From Gemmatimonas sp. (GTDB lineage Bacteria; Gemmatimonadota; Gemmatimonadetes; Gemmatimonadales; Gemmatimonadaceae), in assembly GCA_011390885.1 (NCBI GenBank), contig JAABRO010000019.1, forward strand, positions 1 to 55,111: DNA of 55,111 nucleotides, in the 5' to 3' direction. Position numbers and translations under genes: made by a program. Under the pieces are notes generated by a model. It ran no database searches. It had not been told where the DNA came from and saw nothing but the letters and a program-made list of their open reading frames with translations. This document shows, in pieces, positions 53,771 to 55,111 of this stretch. The first letter of the stretch is position 1. The number at the start of each line of letters is the position of its first letter.

Positions 53771-55111
53771 ATGACCAGCGCCGCTCTTCCCCTTCCGATG
53801 GACGCCCTCGCGGGTCGCCGACGCGCCGAAGTCGCGCTCGCGCTCGCGGTGGTCTTCATCATCGCGCTCATCGTGCTGCCGCTGCCGCCGCTGCTGCTCG
53901 ACCTGTGCCTCGCGGCCAGCATCGGGCTCTCGCTGGTGGTGCTGCTCGTCTCGCTCTACAACACCAACCCGCTCGACTTCAGCTCCTTCCCGGCGCTGCT
54001 GCTGCTGCTCACGCTCTTCCGCATCGGCCTCAACGTCTCGAGCACGCGCCTCATCCTCTCCAAGGGGGAAGCGGGCGAGGTGATCGAGGCCTTCGGTGCG
54101 TTCGTGATCGGCGGCAACTACGCCGTCGGCATCGTCATCTTCCTCATCCTCGTCGGCATCAACTTCATCGTCATCACGAAGGGTGCCGGCCGCATCGCTG
54201 AAGTTGCCGCGCGCTTCACGCTCGACGCGATGCCCGGCAAGCAGATGGCGATCGATGCCGATCTCTCGGCCGGCCTCATCGACGAGAAGGAAGCGCGCCG
54301 TCGCCGCGACGAGATCTCGCGCACCGCCGACTTCTACGGCGCCATGGACGGCGCCTCCAAGTACGTGAAGGGCGATGCCATCCTCGGCATTCTCGTCGTG
54401 GGCATCAACATCCTCGGCGGCATCTTCATCGGGGTGGTGCAGCGCGGCATGGAGCTCGCCGACGCGGCCTCCACCTACACCATCCTCACCGTCGGCGACG
54501 GCCTCGTCTCGCAGATCCCCGGGCTGATCATCTCCACCGCGGCCGGCGTGATGGTCACCGCCGCCACGGGCACCGATCGCATCGGCGTGGTGATCAGCAC
54601 GCAGCTCGGTGCGCACCCGCGCGCGCTGTGGGTGGTCAGCGGGCTGCTCGGCGCCTTCGCGCTCGTGCCTGGCCTCCCCTTCCTGCCGTTCCTCGCGCTC
54701 GCCGGCGGCACCGCCCTGCTCGCGCGCTCCAGCGGACAGCGCGAGACGCGCCGCGAGGAGCTCGCGCTGCTCGGCCCCACGCCGGAGCCCGAGGAGCCGC
54801 AGGAGGCCGATCCCATGCGCGACCTGCTGCAGATCGACCCGATCGAACTCGAAGTGGGCTACGCGCTCATTCCGCTGGTGGACGAATCGCAGGGCGGCGA
54901 CCTGCTGGAGCGCATCGCGCTGCTGCGCAAGCAGGCCGCGCTCGAGCTCGGCATCCTCGTGCCACCCATCCGCATTCGCGACGACATCCGCCTGCCGGCC
55001 AACGAGTACCTCATCAAGCTGCGCGGCTCCGAAGTTGCGCGCGGCGAGGTGCTGCCGCGCTTCCTCATGGCACTCGATACCGGTGGCGTGGTCGCCGACA
55101 TCGACGGCATG
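53771..55111 (+). CDS. flhA: Flagellar export gate protein FlhA (3' end outside window)
   Basis: 447 codons are visible; FlhA is usually about 690 residues. The membrane part has eight or so hydrophobic segments with FRIGLNVSSTRLIL, GGNYAVGIVIFLILVGINFIVITKGAGRIAEVAARFTLDAMPGKQMAIDADL-type blocks, and VSQIPGLIISTAAGVMVT. A cytoplasmic linker (RRDEISRTADFYGAMDGASKYVKGDAI is the FHIPEP-like loop) and the start of the C-terminal domain (IELEVGYALIPLVDE, LPANEYLIKLRG) are present. It recruits export substrates and uses proton flow. It starts five bases after flhB. Confidence 0.97.
   Translation, partial: MTSAALPLPMDALAGRRRAEVALALAVVFIIALIVLPLPPLLLDLCLAASIGLSLVVLLVSLYNTNPLDFSSFPALLLLLTLFRIGLNVSSTRLILSKGEAGEVIEAFGAFVIGGNYAVGIVIFLILVGINFIVITKGAGRIAEVAARFTLDAMPGKQMAIDADLSAGLIDEKEARRRRDEISRTADFYGAMDGASKYVKGDAILGILVVGINILGGIFIGVVQRGMELADAASTYTILTVGDGLVSQIPGLIISTAAGVMVTAATGTDRIGVVISTQLGAHPRALWVVSGLLGAFALVPGLPFLPFLALAGGTALLARSSGQRETRREELALLGPTPEPEEPQEADPMRDLLQIDPIELEVGYALIPLVDESQGGDLLERIALLRKQAALELGILVPPIRIRDDIRLPANEYLIKLRGSEVARGEVLPRFLMALDTGGVVADIDGM

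Overview
The window is a very GC-rich bacterial chromosome segment, fully packed with genes, from a diderm (Gram-negative-type) bacterium. A SusC/RagA TonB-dependent receptor, many lipoproteins and Sec/Tat secreted enzymes, a PknB-type kinase with a C-terminal repeat region, a membrane-anchored winged-helix regulator and a complete-looking flagellar export/basal-body operon together suggest Gemmatimonadota (Gemmatimonas-like). This placement is inference from gene style and is not proven by a marker gene. No rRNA, tRNA, CRISPR array or insertion sequence was seen.

Left arm (1-9000, minus strand). From upstream to downstream on that strand: an NhaC-type Na+/H+ antiporter, a lipoprotein MTA/SAH-type nucleosidase, an AzgA-type purine permease, a repeat-bearing 449-bp spacer, a secreted gamma-glutamyltransferase, a terminator-like hairpin, and a SusC-type receptor cut by the window edge. 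The nucleosidase and permease look like a purine salvage pair.

9100-14526 (plus strand). A secreted DUF1028 protein, a PEBP/YbhB-like protein and an FAD-dependent oxidoreductase are followed by a MatB-like malonyl-CoA synthetase and a MatC-like dicarboxylate carrier. The last two suggest malonate uptake and activation.

14561-19123 (minus strand). An inorganic sulfur operon: TsdA-like dihaem cytochrome c, SoxC/SorA-type molybdopterin sulfite dehydrogenase, SoxD/SorB-like monohaem cytochrome c, two half-size YeeE/YedE transporters and an ArsR-family regulator. An AT-rich dyad lies in front of the first gene and a long hairpin in front of arsR. An amidase precedes the operon.

20602-25801 (plus strand). 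The most unusual locus is a tight three-gene operon of hydrolase folds: (i) a CHAT-fold protein whose two catalytic positions are lost, fused to a transglutaminase-like cysteine peptidase module; (ii) an intact caspase-fold protease with a proline-rich linker and an unrecognised C-terminal region; (iii) an alpha/beta hydrolase with a visible Ser-Asp-His triad. It looks like a conflict or regulated-death type system, but function is inferred only.

25788-35137. Mixed secreted and signalling genes: carboxypeptidase-regulatory-like protein, DUF1554-like protein, PHP-domain protein, small HTH-like protein, Ser/Thr kinase, secreted amidase, and a membrane-anchored BTAD-like winged-helix protein.

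35361-55111 (plus strand). Flagellar genes flgB-flgC-orf-fliE-F-G-H-I-J-motE-like-fliK-flgD-flgE, then fliL-M-N-(fliO-fliP), then fliQ-R-flhB-flhA (cut by the window edge). Each of the three blocks is preceded by a GG-N10-GC sigma-54-type promoter, with related dyads about 95-130 bp further upstream. Two oddities stand out: the FliK-like protein carries an M15 zinc peptidase domain, and FliO is fused to FliP with the FliP signal peptide still buried inside.
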